Shown here piece by piece: positions 1-6,299 of a DNA stretch of 6,526 bases. The notes below the pieces were generated by a model, which saw only the letters and a program-made list of their open reading frames with translations, searched no databases and was not told the DNA's origin. The stretch's first letter is position 1. Every line of letters begins with the position of its first letter. Both the position numbers and the translations under genes were made by a program. Source of the stretch: Alphaproteobacteria bacterium (GTDB lineage: Bacteria > Pseudomonadota > Alphaproteobacteria > Rhodobacterales > Rhodobacteraceae); the NCBI GenBank assembly GCA_013151535.1, contig JAADIC010000167.1, positions 1-6,526 on the forward strand, written 5' to 3'.

Positions 1-1210
1 CTCGGCAAGCTCAGCCCCGAGATCGGCAACGCGATTGTCAACGCTGCCAGCGAAGTGATTGACGGCAAGCTCGACGATCATTTCCCGCTGGTGGTCTGGC
101 AGACCGGATCCGGCACCCAAAGCAATATGAATGCCAACGAGGTGATCTCGAATCGTGCCATTGAAATGCTGGGCGGGGTGATCGGCTCCAAGACGCCGGT
201 GCATCCGAATGACCATTGCAATATGGGCCAAAGCTCGAATGACACGTTTCCAACGGCCATGCATATCGCCACCGCGCGCATGGCGCATGATGTGACTTTG
301 CCCGGGCTGGAACATCTGCAATTGGCGCTGGCGGATAAGGCCGAGGCGTTCAAGGACATCATCAAAATCGGGCGCACCCATACCCAGGACGCCACCCCAA
401 TGACGCTGGGTCAGGTTTGGTGGTTACGCTTTTCAGGTTGAACAGGGGATTAAGCGCGTGCGCCATGCCCTTGAAAACATTTATTATTTGGCGCAGGGCG
501 GCACCGCTGTTGGCACTGGTCTGAACACCGAAAAGGGCTGGGACAAGATGGTGGCCGATAATATGGCCGCGATCTCGGATCTGCCATTTTTGCCCGCGCC
601 CAACAAGTTTGAGGCGCTGGCCGCCCATGATGCCATTGTCGAGATGTCGGGTGCTTTGAAAACCGTCGCCGCCAGCCTGTTCAAGATCGCCAACGATATC
701 CGCCTGCTCGGCTCCGGCCCGCGTTGTGGGCTGGGTGAGCTGATGTTGCCGGAGAATGAGCCGGGCAGTTCAATCATGCCGGGCAAGGTCAACCCAACGC
801 AGGTGGAGGCGTTAACCCAAGTCTGCGCCCATGTGATGGGCAATGATGCGGCCATCGGTTTTGCTGGTTCACAAGGGCATTTTGAGCTGAACGTCTATAA
901 ACCGATGATGGCTTATAACCTGCTGCAAAGCATGCAATTGCTGGGCGATTCTTCTGTGGCGTTTACCGATAATTGCGTGGTCGGGATCAAGGCCGATGAG
1001 GAACGTATCAGTAAATTGATGTGGGAAAGCCTGATGCTGGTGACAGCGCTTGCACCCGAAATCGGTTATGACAACGCCACCAAAGTTGCCAAAACCGCCC
1101 ATAAAAACCGCACCACCCTGAAGCACGAGGCAATCGCACTGGGTTTTGTCGATGAAGCGACCTTTGATCGGGTGGTTCGGCCGGAAAACATGATCGGCCC
1201 GAAGGGGTAG
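1..1210 (+). pseudogene. fumC: Class II fumarate hydratase, 5' end outside window, frameshifted
   Basis: Interconverts fumarate and L-malate in the TCA cycle; a cytoplasmic homotetramer that needs no metal or Fe-S cluster. Frame 1 is open from base 1 and shows WQTGSGTQSNMN, then HPND and QSSNDTFPTAMH, then GRTHTQDATP with the active-site-region His at 379-381. The second half, in frame 2, begins FGGYAFQVEQGIKRVRHALE and carries the family signature GSSIMPGKVNPTQ (codons 764-802, with the Ser-Ser loop at 767-772). It ends in VRPENMIGPKG before TAG at 1208-1210. About 403 residues are present across both frames; compared with roughly 465 for the family, some 60 N-terminal residues lie outside the window. 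The two halves join only if two bases are restored near 415; as given, frame 1 stops at 439-441. Identity is certain. Whether the break is biological or an assembly error cannot be decided here. It heads a tight + strand group with the DUF4169 and RHH genes. Confidence 0.93.
412..418 (+). other. Frameshift site in fumC (net loss of 2 bases)
   Basis: Frame 1 reads T-L-G-Q through 412-414 (cag) and then gtt tgg tgg, ending in a TGA at 439-441. From 416 frame 2 reads ttt ggt ggt tac gct ttt cag gtt gaa cag, i.e. FGGYAFQVEQ. Fumarases have Gln-Glu-Phe here, so the lone g at 415 is what remains of a Glu codon (GAA or GAG). The simplest reading is a two-base deletion inside that codon. Confidence 0.85.
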
Positions 1211-1213
1211 ATC

Positions 1214-1396
1214 ATGGGTGATGTGGTCAATCTGGGGCGTATACGCAAGGCTGATAATCGGGTGAAGAAAGCCGCGAAAGCTACTGAAAATGCGGCGAAA
1301 TTCGGTTTGACAAAGGCGCAACAAAGGGCAGAGAAATCCAGCAAGATCAAAGCTGCACAGCATCTGGACAATCACCGGCTTGATAAAGATGGCTGA
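1214..1396 (+). CDS. DUF4169 family small basic protein
   Basis: A 60-residue protein, strongly basic and rich in Ala, Lys and Arg. It opens MGDVVNLGRIRKADNRVKKA and continues as a predicted long helix (KFGLTKAQQRAEKSSKIKAA) to LDNHRLDKDG. This matches the DUF4169 pattern (an MG-x-VVNL-type start, a KFGLTKAQ-like centre and a DxHR-like end) known from alphaproteobacteria; its function is not known. The start is supported by AAGGGG at 1202-1207, six bases before ATG and overlapping the end of fumC. It begins three bases after the fumC stop and overlaps the next gene by eight bases, so the three are probably co-transcribed and translationally coupled. No signal peptide or membrane segment is visible. 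The charge suggests contact with nucleic acid or an acidic partner, but that is only inference. Confidence 0.85.
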   Translation: MGDVVNLGRIRKADNRVKKAAKATENAAKFGLTKAQQRAEKSSKIKAAQHLDNHRLDKDG

Positions 1397-1619
1397 CGGG
1401 CGGCCCAAAAAACACTCGCTGACGCTCAAGGGGCATCGAACCTCGGTTTCGCTGGAGGATGAATTCTGGCGCGCGTTCTGCGACATCGCCAAAGAAAAAC
1501 AACGACCGATCAACGCCTTGGCAGCCGAAATTGATGCAGATCGCGGGTTTGATACGGGCCTTGCCAGCGCCATACGCCTATATGTGCTGCGGTATTTTCG
1601 CCAGCGCCCAAAGGCGTGA
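1389..1619 (+). CDS. Ribbon-helix-helix domain protein (RHH_4-like)
   Basis: A 76-residue protein beginning MADGRPKKHSLTLKGHRTSV. The segment HRTSVSLEDEFW (16-27) fits the beta strand and first turn of a ribbon-helix-helix fold. EDEFWRAFCDIAKEKQ (23-38) fits helix A, and RPINALAAEID (39-49) with LASAIRLYVLRYFRQ (58-72) the following helices. This matches the small RHH domain family found in Rhodobacterales and Rhizobiales. RHH folds usually dimerise and bind DNA through the strand, so a transcriptional or toxin-antitoxin-like regulator is possible, but no target is visible. ATG 1389 was chosen over the in-frame TTG at 1380: the ATG overlaps the preceding stop in ATGGCTGA and leaves a normal family start, although neither has a strong Shine-Dalgarno. 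The last four codons (R-P-K-A) and the stop lie inside the first copy of the 71-bp hairpin repeat, so the tail may have been supplied by that element. Confidence 0.82.
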   Translation: MADGRPKKHSLTLKGHRTSVSLEDEFWRAFCDIAKEKQRPINALAAEIDADRGFDTGLASAIRLYVLRYFRQRPKA

Positions 1620-1673
1620 GCACGCCTCGGGCGGCCAATCCGCCCCGTCGGAGGCGCTGCGCACCGTGAGACA
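1603..1673. repeat. Three-hairpin repeat element, copy 1
   Basis: This 71-base unit recurs at 1711-1781 with 61 of 71 positions identical and no gaps. It contains three consecutive inverted repeats. GGCGT/ACGCC lies at 1613-1617 and 1622-1626 with a 4-base loop. GGGCGG/CCGCCC lies at 1629-1634 and 1640-1645 with a 5-base loop. GGCGC/GCACC lies at 1653-1657 and 1661-1665 with a 3-base loop and one C-A mismatch, which would be a G-U pair in - strand RNA. The unit overlaps the last codons and stop of the RHH gene. No T tract follows the hairpins on the + strand, so it is not a classical intrinsic terminator. I do not recognise a named family; REP-like or 3'-end processing roles are inference. 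Confidence 0.85.
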
Positions 1674-1710
1674 GTTAATTGAGCGACAAACCGGAAAAAC
1701 CTCGAACTTG

Positions 1711-1781
1711 AGCACCCAAAGGCGCGACCGTGCCTCGGGCGGTTAGCCCGCCCCGTCGGAGGCGCTGCGCGCCGTGAGACA
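1711..1781. repeat. Three-hairpin repeat element, copy 2
   Basis: Second copy in the same orientation, 108 bases after the first, with a 37-base unrelated spacer (1674-1710). Its hairpins are GGCGC/GTGCC (1721-1725, 1730-1734, containing one G-U pair), GGGCGG/CCGCCC (1737-1742, 1748-1753) and a perfect GGCGC/GCGCC (1761-1765, 1769-1773). Compared with copy 1, the U-A closing pair of hairpin 1 has become C-G (both bases changed), and five of the ten differences lie in loops. The unit ends six bases beyond the encoded CCA of the convergent tRNA-Arg gene, so a tRNA transcript that reads through would run into it in antisense. Confidence 0.85.
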
Positions 1782-1787
1782 TTAAAA

Positions 1788-1864
<77 letters not shown>

Positions 1865-1872
1865 TTAGGGGT

Positions 1873-1901
1873 GATATAGGCGACCTTTGCGGGACTGGCA
1901 A
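1873..1901 (-). promoter_or_regulatory. Predicted sigma-70-type promoter for tRNA-Arg
   Basis: On the - strand, TTGCCA (1896-1901) is separated by exactly 17 bases from TATATC (1873-1878). Each is close to consensus TTGACA and TATAAT. Transcription would start a few bases before the mature tRNA 5' end at 1864, as is usual for tRNA genes. The -35 box overlaps the 10-bp palindrome AATCCGGATT (1900-1909), just after the sufS stop. Confidence 0.6.
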
Positions 1902-1910
1902 TCCGGATTC

Positions 1911-3131
1911 TCAGCCAAACAGCTCGTGACATAATTCCAGCGCATCGATTAGCGCATCGACCTCAGCCTTGGTGTTATAAAGGCCGAACGAGGCGCGGCA
2001 GGTGGCGGTGACACCAAGATGTTCCATCAACGGTTGGGCGCAATGGTGGCCCGCGCGCACCGCGATACCACGCCGGTCAACTACGGTTGAAATGTCATGC
2101 GGATGCGCGCCACCATTCAGTGTGAAGGAAAAAATCGCACCTTTGGTGGCGGAATTCCCCTGTATATTCAGCCAGTTAAGGCCGGACAGTTTTGATTGGG
2201 CATAGTCGCGCAGCCCCCGCTCATGGGTGGCGATATTGTCCATACCAAGCGCCATCAGATATTCCAGCGCCGCCCCCATGCCGATCATCTGCACGATACC
2301 CGGCGTGCCTGCCTCAAACTTGTGGGGCGGGTCATTATAGGTGACAACCTCGCGGCCGACCTCGCGGATCATGTCACCACCGCCCATGAAGGGGCGCATT
2401 TCGGCCATGCGATCACGGCGGATATAAAGTGCGCCGGAGGCGGTTGGGCCGTACAGTTTATGCCCGGTAATGGTGTAAAAATCACACCCGATATCCTGCA
2501 CATCCACCGGCGCATGCACGCTGGATTGCGAGCCATCGACCAGCACCGCCACCCCGCGCGCCCGCGCCGCTGTAGAGATGGTTTTCACATCGACAACCGT
2601 GCCCAGAACATTTGACATCTGGGTTATGGCAATCAGTTTGGTCTTTGGCGTGATCGCATCGATCACCGCCTGCGGGTCAAGATCACCATTCAAATCGGTT
2701 TCAACCCATTTCAGCACCACACCTTGGCGTTCGCGCAGGAAATGCCACGGCACGATATTGGCGTGGTGTTCCATGACCGAAAGAATGATCTCGTCCCCCG
2801 CCTTCAGGTGCTGCGCACCCCAGGCGTAAGACACGGTATTGATGCCCTCGGTGGTGCCGGAATTGAACAGGATTTCATCCTCAAATTCCGCATTCAGAAA
2901 CCGCTTAACAATACCGCGCACCGCTTCGTATTTGTCAGTCGCCAGATTGGACAGGAAATGCAGGCCGCGATGCACGTTGGCGTATTCCTCGGAATAGCCG
3001 CGCGTCACCGCATCGATCACCACCTGTGGTTTCTGGGCCGAGGCACCATTATCCAGATAGACCAGCGGCTTGCCGTGGATTTCACGCGACAGGATCGGAA
3101 AATCGGCGCGGATTTTTTCAACGTCATACAT
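1911..3131 (-). CDS. sufS: SufS-type cysteine desulfurase (class II)
   Basis: A 406-residue PLP enzyme that removes sulphur from L-cysteine as a protein persulfide, leaving alanine, and feeds the SUF Fe-S assembly machinery in the cytoplasm. The order of motifs is standard: YLDNGASAQKP (25-35), NVHRGLHFLSN (52-62), the PLP-stacking His in MEHHAN (H123), VDGSQ with the pyridine-N Asp (D199), the Schiff-base Lys in TITGHKLYGP (K225), the active-site Cys in RAGHHCAQPLM (C364) and the substrate-binding Arg in TCRASFGLYNT (R379). Length and spacing are those of E. coli SufS, and nothing is missing. ATG 3131 shares its A with the stop of the upstream yip1 gene (TGATG), and GAGGGGG a few bases upstream is a strong Shine-Dalgarno, which supports coupled translation. 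It is the last gene of the suf group in the window; tRNA-Arg follows. Confidence 0.97.
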   Translation of the reverse strand: MYDVEKIRADFPILSREIHGKPLVYLDNGASAQKPQVVIDAVTRGYSEEYANVHRGLHFLSNLATDKYEAVRGIVKRFLNAEFEDEILFNSGTTEGINTVSYAWGAQHLKAGDEIILSVMEHHANIVPWHFLRERQGVVLKWVETDLNGDLDPQAVIDAITPKTKLIAITQMSNVLGTVVDVKTISTAARARGVAVLVDGSQSSVHAPVDVQDIGCDFYTITGHKLYGPTASGALYIRRDRMAEMRPFMGGGDMIREVGREVVTYNDPPHKFEAGTPGIVQMIGMGAALEYLMALGMDNIATHERGLRDYAQSKLSGLNWLNIQGNSATKGAIFSFTLNGGAHPHDISTVVDRRGIAVRAGHHCAQPLMEHLGVTATCRASFGLYNTKAEVDALIDALELCHELFG

Positions 3132-3715
3132 CAGGAAACCCCCTCAAGGTCGATCCCGGCCAGTCTGAGGACAAAAACCATAACAAAGGCCAGACCGATA
3201 CTGACGCCAATGAAACCGCCCAAAACCTTGAGCCGCGAGCGAAAGCCGTGCAGTTCGGCCACAAAACTGACCGTCAGATAGAGGAAAAAGAAAATCGCGG
3301 CGGTGTACAGAACCGATGCAATCGGGGCGGCGACAATCGCAATCAGGATGATCGGAAGCTGCACCACCAGCATGAAAAATTGCAGCCAGACCGACAGGAT
3401 CAGCGTTTGCTCAAAATTGCCGCGCCCGCCAAATATCCGGCCAACCACAAGGATGGCGATGGTCGAAATCATCAGGCCCATGAACTGGATCACCGCCAGC
3501 AATAGCGGGTTTTGCAGCATACTGGCCCCAAATGCATGCGGCGCGACCGGCATTATCAGCGATTGGCCAAAGGACAGAAACACCCCCAATATCACCACGA
3601 CAATCGCAAGCGGCATCGCCTGCGCGCCCGCCGCTTTATCCGCCAGCAAGCCCGCTGCAGCGGCGCGCGGGTCTTGCACCGTCAAGCGGATAAGGGCCTT
3701 GAGTTGCTCGTTCAT
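3131..3715 (-). CDS. Yip1-family integral membrane protein (third of three)
   Basis: A 194-residue membrane protein of unknown function. A short polar N-terminus (MNEQLKALIRLTVQDPRAAA) precedes about five hydrophobic segments near residues 34-56, 70-92, 106-128, 131-154 and 163-185. The loop between segments 2 and 3 carries GGRGNF (96-101), the same GG-x-G-x-aromatic motif found in the other two membrane proteins here. ELHGFRS (154-160) after segment 4 matches KAHGFRK in its upstream neighbour. The domain architecture fits the Yip1 superfamily. It starts 14 bases after the upstream gene and its stop overlaps the sufS start, so its translation is tied to SufS. A membrane anchor, trafficking or metal/sulphur role for the SUF complex is conceivable, but the sequence does not show one. 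Confidence 0.82.
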   Translation of the reverse strand: MNEQLKALIRLTVQDPRAAAAGLLADKAAGAQAMPLAIVVVILGVFLSFGQSLIMPVAPHAFGASMLQNPLLLAVIQFMGLMISTIAILVVGRIFGGRGNFEQTLILSVWLQFFMLVVQLPIILIAIVAAPIASVLYTAAIFFFLYLTVSFVAELHGFRSRLKVLGGFIGVSIGLAFVMVFVLRLAGIDLEGVS

Positions 3716-3729
3716 GAGAGTTCACGCCT

Positions 3730-4422
3730 TCAGATCATTCCTCTGGCGTGAAAATACATGGCCCCCACGAAGGCCACAAGCGAAACCACCGTCAAAGCAA
3801 GGAATATTGGCGAGGTTTTTCGGAATCCGTGCGCCTTGGCCAAGGCAGCAGAGATATACCACACGAACGGCAGCAGGCCGAGGTAATAGGGCGGCTGTGC
3901 AATCCACTTGGCACCAAAAATCGGGTAGTAGACCTCTAGGTTTATGAACAAAACCGAGAGTAACGCCGCCGCCACCCCGAAAGGGGCGGTTACGAACGCG
4001 CCCCAGAACACCGCAATGCGCGTATTGCGCCAGGTTCCGCGCCCGCCAAGAAGGCGCGCGATTGCCCCGGCGACCATGGCAAACAGATACATGGCAATGG
4101 TGCGCCCGATGATGGCGAGCAGAAACAGCAGCCCGATTTCAACCGAGATCAGCGACACCCCTGCGGCGTTTGGCACAACCACGGCTTTCAATGTCCAGGA
4201 CAGGAAAAACGCCAGATCGGACCACAAAAGCAGGTATAAAAGCCGCGCCTCGCTGGGCTTTTCAACGATCATCGCGCGGGTAGAGGCGCGCATGTCATAC
4301 CACGCCGACAGCACCTTGTGGGTGACCGTATCACGGCCAATCCACCGACGCCGCTTTTTTCCATAACGCCCGGCATGAGCACTGGGATGAGGGGAATAAT
4401 TGACCGCCTGCACGACACACAC
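3730..4422 (-). CDS. Yip1-family integral membrane protein (second of three), start uncertain
   Basis: Up to 230 residues from GTG 4422. Hydrophobic segments lie near residues 60-82, 92-122, 136-162, 177-197 and 204-224. GGRGTW (126-131) and KAHGFRK (196-202) match its downstream paralogue. The first 30 or so residues (including the basic stretch KKRRRWIGR) look unlike a Yip1 N-terminus. Alignment with the neighbours places the natural start near D-T-V-T-H-K (31-36), just before GTG codon 37 (4314, giving 194 residues) and ATG codon 44 (4293). A promoter-like sequence sits directly over the distal GTG, which also argues for a later start. Two ATGs at 4376 and 4364 are one base out of frame, next to a six-A run (- strand). 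The function is unknown. It follows the first yip1 gene after a 76-base AT-rich gap. Confidence 0.75.
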   Translation of the reverse strand: MCVVQAVNYSPHPSAHAGRYGKKRRRWIGRDTVTHKVLSAWYDMRASTRAMIVEKPSEARLLYLLLWSDLAFFLSWTLKAVVVPNAAGVSLISVEIGLLFLLAIIGRTIAMYLFAMVAGAIARLLGGRGTWRNTRIAVFWGAFVTAPFGVAAALLSVLFINLEVYYPIFGAKWIAQPPYYLGLLPFVWYISAALAKAHGFRKTSPIFLALTVVSLVAFVGAMYFHARGMI

Positions 4423-4452
4423 CTTATATTAAGGCCCCTACCCTTTTGTTAA
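4423..4452 (-). promoter_or_regulatory. Possible internal promoter in the suf operon
   Basis: On the - strand TTAACA (4447-4452) and TATAAG (4423-4428) are separated by 18 bases, close to a sigma-70 promoter. The -10 box lies within the palindrome CCTTATATTAAGG (4422-4434), which could also be an operator. The gap between the first two yip1 genes is the only one over 20 bases inside the operon, so a secondary start for yip1-yip1-sufS is plausible. It is a weak prediction based on sequence only. Confidence 0.35.
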
Positions 4453-4498
4453 AATGCGTGCAGAATTGGGGAATAATGTGACGGATTAGCGAATAATC

Positions 4499-4996
4499 TT
4501 AGGCATTTTCAGCCTGCTCCGGCCATTCGGAAAGCTGCATGCCGGTATACCATAACCACAGGAAAAACAGGCCCGACGCCAGTGAACCCAGTACCAGCGC
4601 CAGCGCAGGCAGCATCAGGGTTTCAAGGAATTGCGCCATGATTAGAAGCGGTTGCAAGGCGATCAGAGGCCAGAACAGGGCGAGGCGCGCCGATTGCCAC
4701 GATCCCTTTCCGCCGAAAACCTTCGAGGCCAATCTGGTCAGCCCGGCCAAAGCATAGAAAAACAGCGGCGCGAATATGATGCTGGCGACAAAATTGGCCC
4801 CCACCAAAGCCTCGAGCGGCTGGCCGGTAATATTGCCATCAATCACGCCCGGCAGGCGCGCCAGAAATGAAAGTATCGTGGCGAAAACCACATAGGCCAG
4901 CAATTGCGGCTCGCCCGGAATATCGGCCAGTTTGCGCGCCAAAACCGATTTTGGCGCGCTGTAGGTTTGGAAAATATCGACCCAGAACTGTTTCAC
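4499..4996 (-). CDS. Yip1-family integral membrane protein (first of three)
   Basis: A 165-residue membrane protein with a polar N-terminus (MKQFWVDIFQTYSAPKSVLA) and about four hydrophobic segments near residues 31-49, 63-90, 104-125 and 128-150. GGKGSW (95-100), between segments 2 and 3, is the motif shared with the two following paralogues. It lacks the HGFR motif and fifth membrane segment that they have and ends in a short acidic tail (SEWPEQAENA), so it is a shorter family member. The start is GTG at 4996, whose four bases GTGA overlap the sufD stop, a classic translational coupling. The function is unknown; the position inside the SUF operon suggests a role linked to Fe-S assembly. Confidence 0.82.
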   Translation of the reverse strand: MKQFWVDIFQTYSAPKSVLARKLADIPGEPQLLAYVVFATILSFLARLPGVIDGNITGQPLEALVGANFVASIIFAPLFFYALAGLTRLASKVFGGKGSWQSARLALFWPLIALQPLLIMAQFLETLMLPALALVLGSLASGLFFLWLWYTGMQLSEWPEQAENA

Positions 4997-6231
4997 GAGC
5001 GGTGCCGCTCGATCCAGCCTTCAAGGCGTGACAGCAGATCACCGCGAATGGCGTCATCTTCGATTTCCTCCAGCGCTTCGGCCAGAAACGCCAGCACCAG
5101 CATATCCACCGCCTGGCTGCGTGGAATTCCGCGTGATGTCAGATAGAACAGCGCATTTTCGTCGATCGCCCCGACGGTTGCGCCGTGTGAACAGATCACG
5201 TCATCGGCGTAGATCTCAAGCTCGGGTTTGGCCAGAAAACGGCTGTCGTCATCCAACAGCAGCGCCTGGCTGATTTGATAGCCGTCGGTCTTCTGGGCGT
5301 GTTGCTTGACCAGAATCTTGCCCTGAAACACCCCGGTGGCACCGTTGCGCAGCACCTTTTTGAACACCTGACGGCTTTCACATCTGAGCGCGTCATGGGT
5401 GATGAACACGGTATCATCCTGATGAAACGCCCCGGTCGAGCCATCGCCAACACACGCGCCCGAGATCGTGGCATGGGCATCATCGCCGGTCATCTCGATC
5501 ACACATTCGTTGCGCGTCAGCGCGCCATTGACTGTCAGGCTGAAAGATTTGAACCGGCTTTCAGCCCCAAGGCGCGCGAACAGATGCGCCACAGCGCGGC
5601 GTTCGTGGTCGCGCCCCTGGGTGCGGATATGGTTGAATGTCGCGCCATCGGCCACGTCAACTTCAAGCACCTTGTTGATGCGCGCCGCAGCGGGGCCGTT
5701 TTCCAGCAAGGTCAACTCCCCCCCCGTCTCAACCCGCACAACATGATGCACGACCGCATCGGCGGTTTCGGATTGGCGCAGATAATGCAGGCACAAAGGC
5801 CGGGGCACTTTGCCGGTAACACGGATCAGAACGCCCTGTTCAGCCATGGCGGTGTTGAGCGCGGCCAAAGGGCGCGGCACAGGCGTTTGGCCATTGGCCT
5901 CAAGCACCCCGTAAAGATCGCGCGCCCAGTGCAGATCGGCCCTGGCGGCGGATGTTAGCGGCTCAATCTCGATGTTTTCCATGGCCATGGGATCAGAGAT
6001 ATCCGTGTCCAGCACCCCGTCGACAAAGACCAGACGCAGGCGGTCCACATCGCAAAACACCGGTTTTTCATCCGTGAGCAGAAGGGCGGCAGGCGTCGCG
6101 TCAGGCTTGCAAAGCTCATCCGGCCGGGTGAATTTCCAGTATTCATCGCGCCGATGCGGCAGACCGCTGGCCGTAAGGCGCGCAAGGGCTGATTTGCGGG
6201 CTTGCGCGATCCATTTACCACCGCGATCCAT
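4993..6231 (-). CDS. sufD: Fe-S cluster assembly protein SufD, N-terminus altered by a 17-bp duplication
   Basis: SufD pairs with SufB and SufC in the SufBC2D scaffold that assembles Fe-S clusters in the cytoplasm. This 412-residue frame carries the SufD pattern: HRRDEYWKFTRPDEL (26-40) in the N-terminal helical part, then the beta-helix core with GRDHERRAVAHLFARLGAES (206-225), and the C-terminal ADDVICSHGATVGAIDE (342-358) with the conserved Cys347 and His349, followed by FYLTSRGIP. The ancestral start is clearly ATG 6299: it overlaps the sufC stop (TGATG), has GAGG seven bases upstream and encodes a normal N-terminus (MSAQLKTANLGNGPDLTLPK). A 17-bp duplication puts that start out of frame. 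As given, the gene can be read only from ATG 6231, created by the repeat, with AAGG seven bases upstream. About 20 N-terminal residues are lost but the core is intact. Confidence 0.93.
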   Translation of the reverse strand: MDRGGKWIAQARKSALARLTASGLPHRRDEYWKFTRPDELCKPDATPAALLLTDEKPVFCDVDRLRLVFVDGVLDTDISDPMAMENIEIEPLTSAARADLHWARDLYGVLEANGQTPVPRPLAALNTAMAEQGVLIRVTGKVPRPLCLHYLRQSETADAVVHHVVRVETGGELTLLENGPAAARINKVLEVDVADGATFNHIRTQGRDHERRAVAHLFARLGAESRFKSFSLTVNGALTRNECVIEMTGDDAHATISGACVGDGSTGAFHQDDTVFITHDALRCESRQVFKKVLRNGATGVFQGKILVKQHAQKTDGYQISQALLLDDDSRFLAKPELEIYADDVICSHGATVGAIDENALFYLTSRGIPRSQAVDMLVLAFLAEALEEIEDDAIRGDLLSRLEGWIERHRS

Positions 6232-6239
6232 TTACCACC
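6205..6239. repeat. 17-bp perfect tandem duplication near the sufD start
   Basis: The unit gcgatccatttaccacc occurs at 6206-6222 and again at 6223-6239 with no mismatch, and period 17 extends one base further to 6205. Removing one copy joins MSAQ...LTLPKGGKWIA directly to QARKSALARL in one frame. The ancestral sufD would then be 430 codons (1290 bases from 6299 to 4993), an exact multiple of three, which shows that the duplication is the derived state. Confidence 0.97.
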
Positions 6240-6299
6240 CTTGGGCAGGGTCAAATCCGGCCCGTTGCCCAGATTTGCAGTTTTCAGTTGTGCCGACAT
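6232..6299 (-). other. Ancestral sufD 5' end, now out of frame
   Basis: From ATG 6299 the - strand reads MSAQLKTANLGNGPDLTLPK then GGKWIA, which is the expected SufD N-terminus. After the duplication it runs into a wrong frame (VVNGSRKPANQ) and stops at 5955. Ribosomes coupled from sufC through TGATG would therefore make a 114-residue frameshifted product, unless they reinitiate or start afresh at ATG 6231. Confidence 0.85.

Noticed and set aside
1613..1673. Intrinsic terminator for the fumC group
   Set aside because: The GC-rich hairpins are strong, but no T run follows any of them on the + strand, so a standard Rho-independent terminator is not supported.
1459..1746. A 95-residue + strand reading frame through the RHH gene and the repeats
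   Set aside because: Its second half is the repeat translated (ASGGQSAPSEALRTVRQ) and its first half is the RHH gene in another frame.
1603..1781. CRISPR array
   Set aside because: There are only two diverged copies of 71 bases with one 37-base spacer and no cas genes; the unit is too long and too variable for a CRISPR repeat.
5275..5958. A 227-residue + strand reading frame opposite sufD
   Set aside because: It is fully antisense to the conserved SufD core and has no family features; long antisense frames are expected at this GC content.
6205..6239. Programmed ribosomal frameshift rescuing sufD from its original start
   Set aside because: No slippery heptamer or stable downstream structure is visible at the join, and the duplication explains the frame change fully.
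5955..6299. A 114-residue protein from ATG 6299
   Set aside because: The first 26 residues are the ancestral SufD N-terminus; the rest is sufD read in the wrong frame after the 17-bp duplication, so it is not a separate gene.
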